Assembly (NCBI RefSeq): GCF_022637415.1
Contig: NZ_CP093340.1
Location: 558,001 to 622,000 of the forward strand
Direction: 5' to 3'
Origin: Luteimonas sp. S4-F44
Lineage (GTDB): Bacteria; Pseudomonadota; Gammaproteobacteria; Xanthomonadales; Xanthomonadaceae
DNA length: 64,000 bases
Position numbers and translations under genes: made by a program. Shown here one piece after another: positions 31,032 through 42,600 of this stretch. Under the pieces are notes generated by a model. The model was given only the letters and a program-made list of their open reading frames with translations, had not been told where the DNA came from and ran no database searches. Positions within the stretch are counted from its first letter, which is position 1. Each line of letters opens with the position of its first letter.

Positions 31032-31337
31032 AGCGGTATGGTCTTTCTACCCGCGATGGAAGTCGTTGCCTTCGGCGGGGGGCAGGGAACAGGCTCGCGC
31101 GAAATGCGCCCCCATCCCAATCTTCCCCTGCAACGCGGGGGAAGGCGCCGAGCGCCATCAGCGTCCCCATAGGCCGGGAGGCGCTCCCAGCATCCGCGCA
31201 CCGCACTTGTCCCCATCCCCATCTCACCCGCCGCCGTGAACGAGAACGGGCCGTGAAGGCGGCCGGAAGCGCCCGAGCCCCGGCTTCGTGCCAGAATCGC
31301 CTTCCCTGGAGTTTCTCCGTCCGCGGTAGCCGATGCG

Positions 31338-32150
31338 ATGAAGCGATACCTGTTCGCCCTGTTGAGCGCCTTCAGTCTGTCCGCCTGTGCCCAGGGCACG
31401 AGCGCCCCCGATGCGACGGGCACGCCAGCCGCACCGGCCCCGGCCGCGAGCGCGGCTGCCAACGTTGCGCCGCCGCCGGGCACGCCGGCCGCGCGCGCGC
31501 GCGATTCGATCCTGTCGATCAACCCGCAGGTTTCGATCGAGAGCATCCACGACGCGCCGTTGCCCGGTTTCCAGGAGGTGATCGTCGCTGGCCAGGCGCT
31601 CTACGTCAGCAACGATGGCCGCTACGTCATGCAGGGCAGCCTGTTCGATGCGGAGGAAAAGCGTGACTTGAGCCAGTCCGGTCTGTCGCAGTTGCGCAAG
31701 CGCTTGCTCTCGGAGGTGCCTGAAGAGCAGCGCATCATCTTCGCGCCGGCCAACCCCAAGTACACCGTGTCGGTCTTCACCGACGTCGAATGCGGCTATT
31801 GCCGCCGTCTGCACGAGGACATCGCCGAGTACAACAAGCGCGGCATCGCCATCGAGTACCTGGCCTATCCGCGCATGGGGCCGGGCAGCGAGGATTTCCG
31901 GTCGATGGAGTCTGTCTGGTGCGCGGCCGATCGCCGCAAGGCGTTGACCGACGCCAAGGCCGGGCGCCGGGTGACCTCCCAGCCCTGTGACAATCCGGTG
32001 GCGGCGCATTACGCGCTGGGCCAACGCGTGGGCCTGACGGGCACCCCGATGATCGTGGCCGAGGACGGTACCCAGATGCCCGGCTACATGCCTCCTGACC
32101 AGTTGCTCGCCGCACTGCAGCGCCTGGCGGGCGCGGCCGACGGCCGCTGA
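31338..32150 (+). CDS. dsbC: DsbC-like thiol:disulfide isomerase with lipobox
   Basis: 270 residues. The thioredoxin-fold active site is Cys152-Gly-Tyr-Cys155 within VFTDVECGYCRRLHEDI, and the cis-proline loop TGTPMIV follows; both are DsbC hallmarks. An N-terminal dimerisation-like domain starts near residue 56. The signal sequence ends in LSAC (Cys17), a good lipobox, followed by a long Ala/Pro/Thr-rich linker (about 20-52). This predicts a lipoprotein, unlike the soluble periplasmic E. coli DsbC. The enzyme reshuffles wrong disulfides in exported proteins, relevant to the secretion locus nearby. The start at 31338 is the only sensible one. Confidence 0.87.
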   Translation: MKRYLFALLSAFSLSACAQGTSAPDATGTPAAPAPAASAAANVAPPPGTPAARARDSILSINPQVSIESIHDAPLPGFQEVIVAGQALYVSNDGRYVMQGSLFDAEEKRDLSQSGLSQLRKRLLSEVPEEQRIIFAPANPKYTVSVFTDVECGYCRRLHEDIAEYNKRGIAIEYLAYPRMGPGSEDFRSMESVWCAADRRKALTDAKAGRRVTSQPCDNPVAAHYALGQRVGLTGTPMIVAEDGTQMPGYMPPDQLLAALQRLAGAADGR

Positions 32151-32194
32151 GTCGAGAGTTGATCCGTGGCCGGGCGGTGGGCCCGGCCATTGGC

Positions 32195-32200
32195 TACAAT
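32195..32200 (+). promoter_or_regulatory. Possible -10 box of purL
   Basis: TACAAT, five of six bases of the -10 consensus, lies 30 bp before the purL ATG. There is no clear -35 box. Confidence 0.4.
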
Positions 32201-32230
32201 GGGCGGCCCTGAATCACGGTTTGCCCGGAC

Positions 32231-35200
32231 ATGATCGTCCTCGAGGGCCAGCAGGCCCTGTCGCCGTTCCGACGCGAGCGGCTTGAAGCGCGTCTGCAAG
32301 CGGTCTCGCCGGCGCTGCGCGTCGTCGATGCCTGGCACGTCTACTTCGTCGAGGCCGAACCGGGCCGCACGCCGGATGACGCCGTGCTGCGTCGCCTGCT
32401 CGAAGTCGATGCCGGTCCGGGACCTGCGCGCGCACCCGCTGCGGTGTCGCGCATGGTGTCGCCGCGGCTGGGCACGATGTCGCCTTGGGCGAGCAAGGCC
32501 GGCGAACTGCTGCGCGGTGCCGGGCTGCCGATCCACCGCGTCGAGCGCGGTCTGCGCATCGACCTGCTCGGCTGGTCCGATTCGGCCGTCGAGCGCGCCG
32601 CGGTAGACAAACTGCTGCACGACCCGATGACCGAGTCGTTGCTCGACGACGTCGATGCGGCGCAGGCGCTGTTCGCCGTGCCGCAGCGGGGCGTGCTCGA
32701 GCGCATCCCGCTCGACGAGCTGGAAGCGGCGAATGCGCGTCTGGGCCTGGCATTGGCCGACGACGAGATCGCCTACCTTCGCGAGCGTTTCGGCGTACTC
32801 GGGCGTGCGCCCTCGGATGTCGAGCTGATGATGTTCGCGCAGGCCAATTCCGAGCATTGCCGGCACAAGATCTTCAATGCGACCTGGACCATCGACGGCG
32901 AGGCGCAGCCGCAATCGTTGTTCCGCATGATCCGTCATACGCATGCGCAGACGCCCGAGCACACGCTGTCGGCCTACAGCGACAATGCGGCGGTGGTGGA
33001 AGGCTATCCGGCCCGTCGCTTCCGGCCCGATCCGGTGTCGTTCGAGTACCGCAGCGAGCCGTTGCTCGACAGCGCGTTCTGCATCAAGGTCGAAACCCAC
33101 AACCACCCGACGGCGATCTCGCCGTTCGCCGGTGCGGCCACCGGTGCGGGCGGTGAGATCCGCGACGAGGGCGCGACCGGACGCGGCGGCAAGCCGAAGG
33201 CGGGCCTGACCGGTTTCACGGTCTCGCATCTGCGCATTCCGACGTTGCCGCAGCCGTGGGAGGGTGCGCGCGCACTCAATCCGCGCATGGCGCCGGCGCT
33301 GGAAATCATGCTCGACGGGCCGCTCGGCGGCGCGGCGTTCAACAACGAGTTCGGCCGGCCCAACCTGCTCGGCTATTTCCGCAGTTTCGAACTCGCCGAG
33401 GGCGACGACGGCCTGCAGCGTGGCTACGACAAGCCGATCATGCTGGCCGGCGGCCTGGGCGCGATCGATCGCACGATGGTCGAGAAGAAGCGTCTGTCGC
33501 CCGGCGATGCGGTCGTGGTGCTGGGCGGGCCGGCGATGCTGATCGGTCTGGGCGGCGGCGCCGCCAGTTCCGTGGCCTCGGGCGAGAGTGCCGAGGACCT
33601 GGATTTCGCCTCGGTGCAGCGCGACAACCCCGAGATGGAGCGGCGCTGCCAGGAAGTGATCGACCGCTGCGTCGCGCTGGGCGAGCGCAATCCGATCCTG
33701 TGGTTCCACGACGTCGGCGCGGGCGGCTTGTCGAACGCGATTCCCGAGCTGCTGCACGACTCGGGCGTGGGTGGCCTCATCGATCTGGACCGTGTGCCCA
33801 GCGACGACCCGTCGCTGTCGCCGATGCAGCTGTGGTGCAACGAGTCTCAGGAGCGTTACGTCCTGGGCATTCCGCAGGATCGGGTCGACGAGTTCACCGC
33901 GATCTGCGCGCGCGAGCGTTGCCCGTTCGCGGTCGTCGGCGTGGCGACGGCCGAAGAGCATCTGACCGTCGGGTACGGCGTGCTCGCCGGCGCGCAGACG
34001 TCCACCGGTGCCCACCCGATCGACCTGCCGATGGATGTGCTGTTCGGCAAGGCGCCGAAGATGCATCGCGACAGCGCACGGCTGGCGCCGCACCGCTGGC
34101 CGGCCGTCGATACCCGCAGCGTCGACCTGCACGAGGCCGGCCTGCGCGTGCTCGCGCATCCGACCGTCGCGGCCAAGCAGTTCCTGGTCACGATCGGCGA
34201 CCGCTCGGTCGGCGGGCTGACTGCACGCGACCAGATGGTCGGCCCGTGGCAGCTGCCGGTGGCCGACTGTGCGATCACGCTGTCGGATTTCGACGGCTTC
34301 ACCGGCGAGGCGATGGCGATCGGCGAACGCACGCCATTGGCGCTGATCGACGCCGCTGCTGCTGCGCGCATGGCCGTCGGCGAGGCGATCACCAACCTGT
34401 GCGCGGCACCGGTGGAGACGCTGCACCGGGTCAAGCTGTCGGCCAACTGGATGGCTGCCGCCGGTCACCCTGGCGAGGATGCGCGTTTGTTCGACGCCGT
34501 GCGTGCGGTCGCGATGGAGTTGTGTCCGGCGCTCGACCTGTCGATCCCGGTCGGCAAGGACTCGCTGTCGATGCAGGCGCAGTGGCAGGACACCGCGGGC
34601 GCTTCCGCATCGTCGAGCGATTCCTCGCAAAGTGCCGTCAAGGTGACCCATAAGGTCGTCTCGCCGGTTTCGCTGATCGTCAGCGCATTCGCGCCGGTGC
34701 CGGACGTGCGCACGCAGCTGACGCCGTTGCTGGCGCGCGCGCCGGGCAGCGAGCTGTGGCTGATCGGCCTGGGCGCTGGCAAGCAGCGGCTCGGTGGATC
34801 GGTGCTGGCGCAATGTTTCGACGCCTTCGGCGGGCCGTGCCCGGACATCGACGATCCGGCCCGGTTGAAGGCGTTCTTCGAGCTGATCTGCGAGGCCCGC
34901 GAGGCCGGCCTGCTGTTGGCCTACCACGACCGTTCCGACGGCGGCGCGTTCGCCGCGCTGTGCGAGATGGCGTTCTGCTCGCGTCAGGGGCTGGAGATCG
35001 ATCTGGAAGGCTGGGGCGAGGCGCGCCACCGCGATGCCGTACGCACGCTGTTTTCCGAAGAACTGGGCGCGGTGGTGCAGATCGCGTCGGAGAATCGGGC
35101 TGAGTTCGCCGATCTGGTCGAACGGCACGGTCTGATCGAATGCGCGCAGCGCATCGCCCGGCCGACCTCCTCACCGACGATCCGTGTCGTCGATGGCGAG

Positions 35201-36157
35201 GACGCATTGGCCGAGTGGAAGTGGGATGCGTTGTTCGACGCGTGGTGGTCGGTGACGCATGCGATGCAGGCGCTGCGCGACAACCCTGAGTGCGCCGACG
35301 AGGAACGGGCGTCTGCGCGCGACTTCGCCGCCCCCGGCCTGCGCCCGGTGCTCACCTTCGATCCGACCTCGGCGCCGTCGATCGTCACTGGCGCGCGTCC
35401 GCGCGTGGCGATCCTGCGCGAGCAGGGCGTCAACGGTCAGATCGAGATGGCCGCGGCCTTCGATCGGGCGGGCTTCGCCGCGATCGACGTGCACATGAGC
35501 GACCTCATCGAAGGGCGCGTGGACCTGGCGACCATGCAGGGCCTGGCGGCTTGTGGCGGCTTCAGTTACGGCGACGTGCTCGGCGCAGGACGTGGCTGGG
35601 CCACCTCGGTGCTCGAACGGACGCAGCTGCGCGACGCGTTTGCGGCCTTCTTCGAGCGCGGCGACACCTTCTCGCTGGGCGTGTGCAATGGTTGCCAGAT
35701 GCTCTCCCAGCTCAAGGCGATCATTCCTGGCGCCGCACACTGGCCGCGTCTGTTGCGCAACCGCAGCGAGCGGTTCGAGGGGCGTGTCGGCCTGCTCGAG
35801 GTTGTCGAGTCGCCGTCGCTGTTCCTCGCCGACATGACCGGATCGCGCATTCCCGTCGCGATCTCGCATGGTGAAGGGCGTGTGGCGTTCGACGACGCGC
35901 AAGCGCGGGCCTCAGCGCGCGTGGCGCTGCGCTACATCGAGGGCGATGGCGCGCCGGCGGTGCGCTATCCGGCCAATCCCAACGGCTCGCAGGACGCGAT
36001 CGCCGGGCTATGCTCGGACGATGGGCGCGCGACGATCCTGATGCCGCACCCCGAGCGCACCCCGCGCACCGTCAACTTCAGCTGGGCGCCGGCCGACTGG
36101 GCGGACGCCAGTCCGTGGATGCGGATGTTCCAGAACGCACGCAGGTCCGTGGCCTGA
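32231..36157 (+). CDS. purL: Phosphoribosylformylglycinamidine synthase
   Basis: 1,308-residue single-chain FGAM synthase, fourth step of purine synthesis: FGAR, glutamine and ATP to FGAM. The N-terminal PurS-like part, the linker, the two AIRS-like halves ([32 protein letters not shown] site) and the C-terminal glutaminase are all present. The glutaminase triad is Cys1152 ([10 protein letters not shown]), His1273 and Glu1275 (MPHPER). The ATG at 32231 gives the usual gammaproteobacterial length. The stop codon lies immediately before the first of several palindromes leading to the adhesin gene. Confidence 0.98.
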   Translation: MIVLEGQQALSPFRRERLEARLQAVSPALRVVDAWHVYFVEAEPGRTPDDAVLRRLLEVDAGPGPARAPAAVSRMVSPRLGTMSPWASKAGELLRGAGLPIHRVERGLRIDLLGWSDSAVERAAVDKLLHDPMTESLLDDVDAAQALFAVPQRGVLERIPLDELEAANARLGLALADDEIAYLRERFGVLGRAPSDVELMMFAQANSEHCRHKIFNATWTIDGEAQPQSLFRMIRHTHAQTPEHTLSAYSDNAAVVEGYPARRFRPDPVSFEYRSEPLLDSAFCIKVETHNHPTAISPFAGAATGAGGEIRDEGATGRGGKPKAGLTGFTVSHLRIPTLPQPWEGARALNPRMAPALEIMLDGPLGGAAFNNEFGRPNLLGYFRSFELAEGDDGLQRGYDKPIMLAGGLGAIDRTMVEKKRLSPGDAVVVLGGPAMLIGLGGGAASSVASGESAEDLDFASVQRDNPEMERRCQEVIDRCVALGERNPILWFHDVGAGGLSNAIPELLHDSGVGGLIDLDRVPSDDPSLSPMQLWCNESQERYVLGIPQDRVDEFTAICARERCPFAVVGVATAEEHLTVGYGVLAGAQTSTGAHPIDLPMDVLFGKAPKMHRDSARLAPHRWPAVDTRSVDLHEAGLRVLAHPTVAAKQFLVTIGDRSVGGLTARDQMVGPWQLPVADCAITLSDFDGFTGEAMAIGERTPLALIDAAAAARMAVGEAITNLCAAPVETLHRVKLSANWMAAAGHPGEDARLFDAVRAVAMELCPALDLSIPVGKDSLSMQAQWQDTAGASASSSDSSQSAVKVTHKVVSPVSLIVSAFAPVPDVRTQLTPLLARAPGSELWLIGLGAGKQRLGGSVLAQCFDAFGGPCPDIDDPARLKAFFELICEAREAGLLLAYHDRSDGGAFAALCEMAFCSRQGLEIDLEGWGEARHRDAVRTLFSEELGAVVQIASENRAEFADLVERHGLIECAQRIARPTSSPTIRVVDGEDALAEWKWDALFDAWWSVTHAMQALRDNPECADEERASARDFAAPGLRPVLTFDPTSAPSIVTGARPRVAILREQGVNGQIEMAAAFDRAGFAAIDVHMSDLIEGRVDLATMQGLAACGGFSYGDVLGAGRGWATSVLERTQLRDAFAAFFERGDTFSLGVCNGCQMLSQLKAIIPGAAHWPRLLRNRSERFEGRVGLLEVVESPSLFLADMTGSRIPVAISHGEGRVAFDDAQARASARVALRYIEGDGAPAVRYPANPNGSQDAIAGLCSDDGRATILMPHPERTPRTVNFSWAPADWADASPWMRMFQNARRSVA

Positions 36158-36644
36158 ACTGACGCGATTCGTCACTGTCGCGCAAATCCATCCCGATCGA
36201 TACCTGGCCTGGCGGCCGGGTCCCGTTTTCGTGCCTGGCGTTCCGTATTCGCCTGCCCCTTGGCGCCGCCTCGGGAAGCGGCCATCCGTTGCGGGAAAAG
36301 CCACTGAATTCAGTAGGTTGACGCCGCCGTCCCTCTGGCACTTTGTCAGGCACAAAACGTCAGCAAAACGCACCCTTCGTCACCGTACTGACACTCTGCG
36401 GCAATGCCACTTGACGCGACGCGTCAGTCTGAGGAGAGTCGGCATCCGGTCGGTCGTTTGGGGACGATTCAAGTTGCGTACACTCGCCATTCATGAATTG
36501 CGCGCCGCTGGGCGCGCCTCCGCGCCCGGCGCGGGTTCCCAGCCCCACTGAACTCCATCGCAAAGCCGCTCGGTCGTCCCCGACCTGCGGCTTTTTTTTC
36601 GCCCGTATTCCATCAGACCAACAAGCACTCCGAGGGGAACCCGC
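36158..36644 (+). promoter_or_regulatory. Palindrome-rich control region upstream of the adhesin
   Basis: 487 bp with no supported gene. Dyads seen: TGACGCGATTCGTCA (36160-36174), ACTGAATTCAGT (36303-36314), TTTGTCAGGCACAAA (36342-36356), TGACGCGACGCGTCA (36412-36426) and ATTCATGAAT (36489-36498). The first and fourth share the pattern TGACG-N5-CGTCA, and a partial third copy is TGACG-N4-CGTCC at 36319-36332. TACACT (36479-36484) could be a -10 box. Such repeated dyads suggest transcription-factor sites; no known regulator is assigned. Confidence 0.5.
36562..36599 (+). terminator. Strong terminator 45 bp before the adhesin gene
   Basis: AAAGCCGC pairs with GCGGCTTT around an inner GGTCG-TCCC-CGACC hairpin, followed by eight T in total. 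It may end purL transcription, end a short leader RNA started near 36490, or act as a conditional terminator for the adhesin. Confidence 0.85.
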
Positions 36645-39600
36645 ATGAACCGGATCTATCGCAAGGTGTGGAACAAGTCGCTCGGCCAGATCGTCGTCGC
36701 CTCCGAACTGGCGACCGGCGACGGCGTCGGGGCGACCGTCACCGTCGGTCGGAGCGCGCGCCCCGCGCTGCTGGCACTGGCGCTGATGGCCGCGATGCCG
36801 GCTGCCTGGGCCCAGGTCGCCATCGGTGGGCTCGAAGAGTGCACGGTCGGCGGCGTGACCTACGAATGCATCGTGCCGGGGGACGCGAGCGCTGCGGCGG
36901 GCGCGGTCGCTATCGGCGGCGGGGCGCAGGCGGGCGGCGTAACCGCCACTGCTGTGGGGACGCAGACGGTCGCCACTGGGTTCGCATCGGGCGCCTTCGG
37001 TGCATCGGCGCGCGCCACGGCCAGCCAAGCGCTCGCGTTCGGTGCAAATGCAAGGGCGATCGCTGCCGACAGCGTCGCGCTGGGCGCGAACGCGCGCGCG
37101 ACCCGCGCCAACACGGTGTCCGTGGGCGCCGAAGGCGAAGAGCGCCAGATCGTCAACGTGGCGGCGGGCGTGGAGGCCACCGATGCCGTCAATCTCGCGC
37201 AGCTCGATGCCGTCGCCGCCATCGCCGAGGACACTGCCCAGTACGTCGCGGGCACCGGTGATGGCGAGGCGATCGCCGACGGCGATGTCGCGTTCGCTGC
37301 CGGCTCGGATGCGACGGCCGGGGGTGATGGCAGCGTCGCAGTCGGCGCGGACAGCAGCGCATCCGGGCTCGAAGCCACGGCGGTGGGCTATGGCAGCGAT
37401 GCGTCAGGCGAACTCGCGAGCGCGATCGGTGCCGAAAGCATTGCCAGCGGTGGCATGTCGGCCGCCCTCGGCTTCCTGGCGGCGGCCGAGGGCGAGTGGT
37501 CGACCGCAGTCGGCGCGCTGGCGTCGGCGAGCGCGCAGGAAGCCACGGCACTGGGCAACGGCAGCGCGGCCAGTGGCGTTGCCTCGACCGCCGTCGGCAC
37601 CGGCGCCGCGGCGTCGGCCGACAACAGCGTCGCGCTCGGTGCGAACTCGGTGGCCGACCGCGACGACAGTGTCTCGGTGGGCTCGGAAGGTGCCGAGCGC
37701 CAGATCACCAACGTCGCCGAAGGCACCGAGACGACCGACGCGGTGAACCTGGGCCAGTTGCAGGAAGCGACGGCCTACACCCAGTACTTCCGCGCCACCG
37801 GTGATGGCGAAGCCTATGCCGAGGGCGAGGATGCGACGGCGTCGGGTTCCAACGCGATCGCCGAGGCGGATTACTCGACTGCGGTCGGCTCGACCACCTA
37901 CGCCTCCGGCGTCGGGTCGTCGGCCTTCGGCAGCGGTGCGAGTGCGAGTGGGCAGTACGCGACGGCGTCGGGCTACAACGCGGTGGCCGAAGGCGACTCG
38001 AGCACGGCGGTTGGCGGCTGGCTCTACTACGATAACGGCGACGTGCTGCTGGACCAGACGACGACCGCCAGTGAGGTCGGTGCATCGGCCTTGGGCGCGG
38101 GCGCGCAGGCAATTGGCGCGTTCAGCACCGCGACCGGTGCGGCCGCCAACGCAACGGGCGTGCAATCGACGGCGCTGGGCTACAGCAGCAGCGCCGCTAC
38201 GGACGCGTCGAGCGCGCTGGGTGCGTTCTCTGAAGCAACGGGTGGCTTCGCCACGGCGGTGGGCTACGGCAGCGTCGCCAGTGGCGACTATGGCTTGGCG
38301 GTCGGTGGCATCGCCGACTACGGCGACCTGCTGATCGGCTTCCCCGGCTTGATCCTGCAGACGACCGAGGCCAGCGGTGTGGCGTCGACCGCACTGGGCA
38401 ACGGCGCATGGGCGACCGACGTCGGCGCGACCGCCGTCGGCACCTTGGCCGAGGCGACCGGCGTGCAAGCAACGTCGCTCGGCACGCTGGCGTATGCAAC
38501 CGCGGACGGGGCGTCGGCGCTGGGCAGCGGCAGCTCGGCCAGCGGCGTGGACTCGACGGCGATCGGCTTCCTGGCTGGCGCATCGGCCGACAACAGCGTG
38601 GCACTGGGTGCGAACTCAGTGGCTAATCGTGAGAACAGCGTGTCGGTCGGTTCTGCAGGCAGCGAACGCCAGATCACCAACGTCGCGGCCGGCACGCAGG
38701 GCACCGACGCGGTCAATGTCGCGCAGCTCGAGGACGCGACCCAGTACACCAAGTACTTTGCCGCGTCGGGCGGCGAGGACAGCGACAACGGCGCGTATGC
38801 GGACGGCGAGTACGCGACCGCGGCAGGCGAATCGGCATTGGCATCCGCGCAGGGCGCTTCGGCGTTCGGTAGCGGGGCGTTTGCACTGGCGGACAATGCG
38901 ACGGCCGTCGGCTTCAACGCCGTGGCCGATGGGCAGAACAGTGCGGCCTTCGGCGCAGGCGCCGAGGCGCATGGTGCGGCGAGCGTGGCCGTCGGCGGCA
39001 ATGCCGTCGACGAGAATGGCGAGCCGCTGCTGACGCTTGGTGGCCAGCCGGTCGAGACCTCGGCCACCAGTGCGGGCGTGGCGGGTACCGCGGTCGGTGC
39101 GAGCGCGGAAGCCACGGGCTTCGCGTCCTCGGCCTACGGCGTAGGCGCATCTGCACTGGGCGCGCAGTCGTCGGCGTTCGGTGCCATCGCCACCGCCTCG
39201 GCGGACTATGCAACGGCCGTCGGCACGCAGGCGATCGCCAGTGGCGCGAGCAGCGTCGCCGTGGGCGGGCCGGCGGATCTGATCCCGGGTCTGGGTCTGC
39301 TGGTGTCGACCCGCGCGTCGGGCGACGGTGCGGCCGCGTTCGGCAGCGGCGCGATCGCCTCAGGGACCAACGGCACCGCGGTCGGCACCCTCACCGAGGC
39401 CGAGGGCGCAGGCAGCGTGGCATTGGGCTACTTCGCCTATGCACCGGGCACCAATGCCGCGGCGCTGGGTGCCGAAGCATGGGCCAGTGGCGAGAACAGC
39501 ACCGCAGTGGGCTACTACAGCACCGCTCTGGCCGACAACAGCGTCGCGCTAGGTGCGAACTCCGAAGCCGATCGCGACAACACGGTGTCGGTCGGTTCGG

Positions 39601-42600
39601 CAGGCGAGGAACGACAGATCACCAACGTCGCCGAAGGCACCGAGACGACCGACGCGGTGAACCTGGGCCAGTTGCAGGAAGCCACAGCCTATAACCAGTA
39701 CTTCCGTGCGACCGGCGACGGCGAAGCCTCTGCCGAGGGCGAAGACGCGACCGCGTCGGGCTCGAACGCGATCGCCGAGGCGGATTACTCGACCGCGGTC
39801 GGTTCGACCACCTATGCCTCCGGCGTCGGGTCTTCGGCCTTCGGCAGTGGCGCGAGTGCGAGTGGGCAATACGCGACGGCGTCGGGTTACAACGCAGTGG
39901 CTGAGGGCGACTCGAGCACGGCGGTCGGTGGTTGGCTGTATTACGAGGACGAGAACGGCGACGTGCTGCTGGACCAGACGACGACCGCCAGTGAGGTTGG
40001 CGCATCGGCCTTGGGCGCGGGCGCGCAGGCGATCGGGGCGTTCAGCACCGCGACTGGTGCGGCGGCCAATGCGACGGGCACGCAGTCGACGGCGTTGGGC
40101 TACCGCAGCAGCGCGGCTACGGACGCGTCGAGCGCGCTGGGCGCGTTCTCTGAAGCAACGGGTGGCTTCGCCACGGCGGTGGGTTACGGCAGCGTCGCCA
40201 GTGGCGACTATGGCTTGGCGGTCGGTGGCATCGCGGATTACGGCGACCTGCTCATCGGCTTCCCCGGCTTGATCCTGCAGACAACCGAGGCCAGCGGTGT
40301 GGCGTCGACCGCACTGGGCAACGGCGCATGGGCGACCGACGTCGGCGCGACCGCCGTCGGCACCTTGGCCGAGGCGACCGGCGTGCAAGCAACGTCGCTC
40401 GGCACGCTGGCGTATGCAACCGCGGACGGGGCGTCGGCGCTGGGCAGCGGCAGCTCGGCCAGCGGCGTGGACTCGACGGCGATCGGCTTCCTGGCTGGCG
40501 CATCGGCCGACAACAGTGTGGCGCTGGGTGCGAACTCGGTGGCCAATCGGGCGGACAGCGTGTCGGTCGGTTCTGCGGGCAGCGAACGCCAGATCACCAA
40601 CGTCGCGGCCGGCACGCAGGGCACCGACGCGGTCAATGTCTCGCAGCTCGAGGAGGCGACCCAATACAACAAGTACTTCGCCGCGTCGGGCGGCGAGGAC
40701 AGCGACAACGGCGCGTATGCGGACGGCGAGTACGCGACCGCGGCAGGCGAATCGGCGCTGGCATCGGGGCAGGGCGCGTCGGCGTTCGGTAGCGGTGCGT
40801 TCGCACTCGCGGAGAACGCGACGGCGACGGGCTTCAATTCCGTGGCCAGCGCGGCCAATGCATTGGCGGCTGGCGCATCGGCGGAAGCTTCGGGCGAGTA
40901 CGCCGTCGCGGTGGGTGCCGAGAGCCTGGCGTCAGGCGAACTGGCGACTGCCACTGGTGCCGCCGCGGTCGCCAGTGGCGATGGCAGCCTGGCGTCCGGC
41001 GCGCTGGCGGAAGCCGGCGGTGTCGAATCGACAGCGGTCGGCTTCTATGCTGCTGCCACCGGCGATGGCGCGACCGCCATCGGCGCCGAGAGCGTTGCGG
41101 ACGGAACGACCGCCGCGGCCTTTGGCTTCGGTGCAGAGGCCACCAGCAACTATGCGACCGCGCTCGGCGGCTACGCGACGGCGTCGGGCTTCAACAGCAC
41201 GTCGGTCGGCAACTTCAGCACCGCGAGCGGCTCCAACGCGCTGGCTGTCGGCGCCGACAGTACCGCGTCGGGTGACTACAGCACGGCTGTGGGACAGGCG
41301 GCGACAGCCACCGGCATCAACAGCGTGGCGGTGGGTGGCGCTTTGCTTGGATTGCTGCCTGCAGAGGCTTCGGGGGACTACTCGACTGCCGTCGGTGGTG
41401 CGGCGTGGGCAGGTGGTACAAACAGCACGGCACTGGGCAACTTCGCCGAAGCGGGAGCCGTCAACAGCGTGGCATTGGGTGCGGATTCGATCGCCGATCG
41501 AGAGGACAGTGTCTCGGTCGGCTCAGAAGGTAACGAGCGCCAGATCACGAATGTCGCCGAAGGCACCGAGACGACCGACGCGGTGAACCTGGGCCAGTTG
41601 CAGGAAGCGACGGCCTACAACCAGTACTTCCGCGCGAGTGGCGACGGCGAGGCCTACGCGGACGGCGAAGACGCAACTGCCTCGGGCTCGAATGCGATCG
41701 CCGAGGCTGACTATTCGACCGCAATCGGTTCGACCACCTACGCCTCCGGTGTGGGGTCGTCTGCCTTTGGCAGCGGCGCGAATGCGAGTGGCCAGTACGC
41801 GACGGCGTCGGGCTACAACGCGGTGGCTACGGGTGATTCGAGCACGGCGGTCGGCGGCTGGCTGTACTACGAGGATGAGAGCGGCGAGGTCGTGCTCGAC
41901 AAGACGACAATGGCTGTCGAAGTCGGTGACTCGGCGCTGGGCGCAGGCGCGCAGGCGAGTGGCGGCTTCAGTACGGCCATCGGCGCAGCATCGGAAGCGA
42001 GCGGTCTGCAATCCACAGCGACCGGGTATTCGAGCGCGGCTGCAGGCGACTACAGCGTCGCAAACGGCGGCTTCAGCGTTGCGAGCGGTCGAGGCGCCAC
42101 CGCGCTCGGCTATGCGACAGAGGCATCGAACCAGTACGCCACGGCCGTGGGCTGGGGCGCCGTAGCCAGCGGTGCCGGCGCCACGGCGGTCGGCGGCATG
42201 GGGGATCTGGCTCCCGGTTGGGGCTTCCTGGTGCCGGCCGAAGCGGCCGGCACCGCCGCCTCCGCCTTCGGCTCGGGTTCGGGGGCCTGGAGCAACTACG
42301 CCACCGCGATCGGCGCACTGGCGCAGGCCGACGGAGCAGGCGCGACGGCGCTGGGCTACTTCGCCTATGCGCAGGCCGAGACCTCGACTGCAGTGGGTGC
42401 GCAATCATGGGGCAGCGGCGATCGCGCCACTGCGGTGGGCTACTACACCACCGCTGAAGGCGCCGACAGCACTGCACTGGGCTTCAATGCGTTCGCCTCG
42501 GCCGACAACAGCGTGGCACTGGGTGCAAGTTCGGTCGCCGACCGGGAGGACAGCGTATCGGTCGGCTCGGCAGGTAACGAGCGCCAGATCACCAACGTGG

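Larger units (their letters stand above)
30727..31337. repeat. Non-coding repeat block between xerD and dsbC
   Basis: No gene can be supported in these 611 bp. The first part is a long hairpin: CCCCCGT ... TCACGCGGC facing GCCGCGTGA CGGGGG (30728-30764), including a perfect 20-bp palindrome at 30738-30757. It could stop xerD transcription but lacks a T run. Two imperfect direct repeats follow. Between them lies another dyad, CCCGGCC-acggat-GGCCGGG. The last 300 bp hold CCCCTGC/GCGGGGG dyads. CAGAAT near 31292 is a weak candidate -10 box for dsbC. Confidence 0.7.

Noticed and set aside
32084..35128. 1,014-codon minus-strand open frame opposite purL and dsbC
   Set aside because: The composition is His/Arg/Gln-rich and low in structure, with no recognisable family, and purL on the other strand is unquestionable.
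36492..36599. Small ORF starting MNCAPLGAPP before the adhesin
   Set aside because: It has no ribosome site, runs through the terminator hairpin and has no conserved-looking features.
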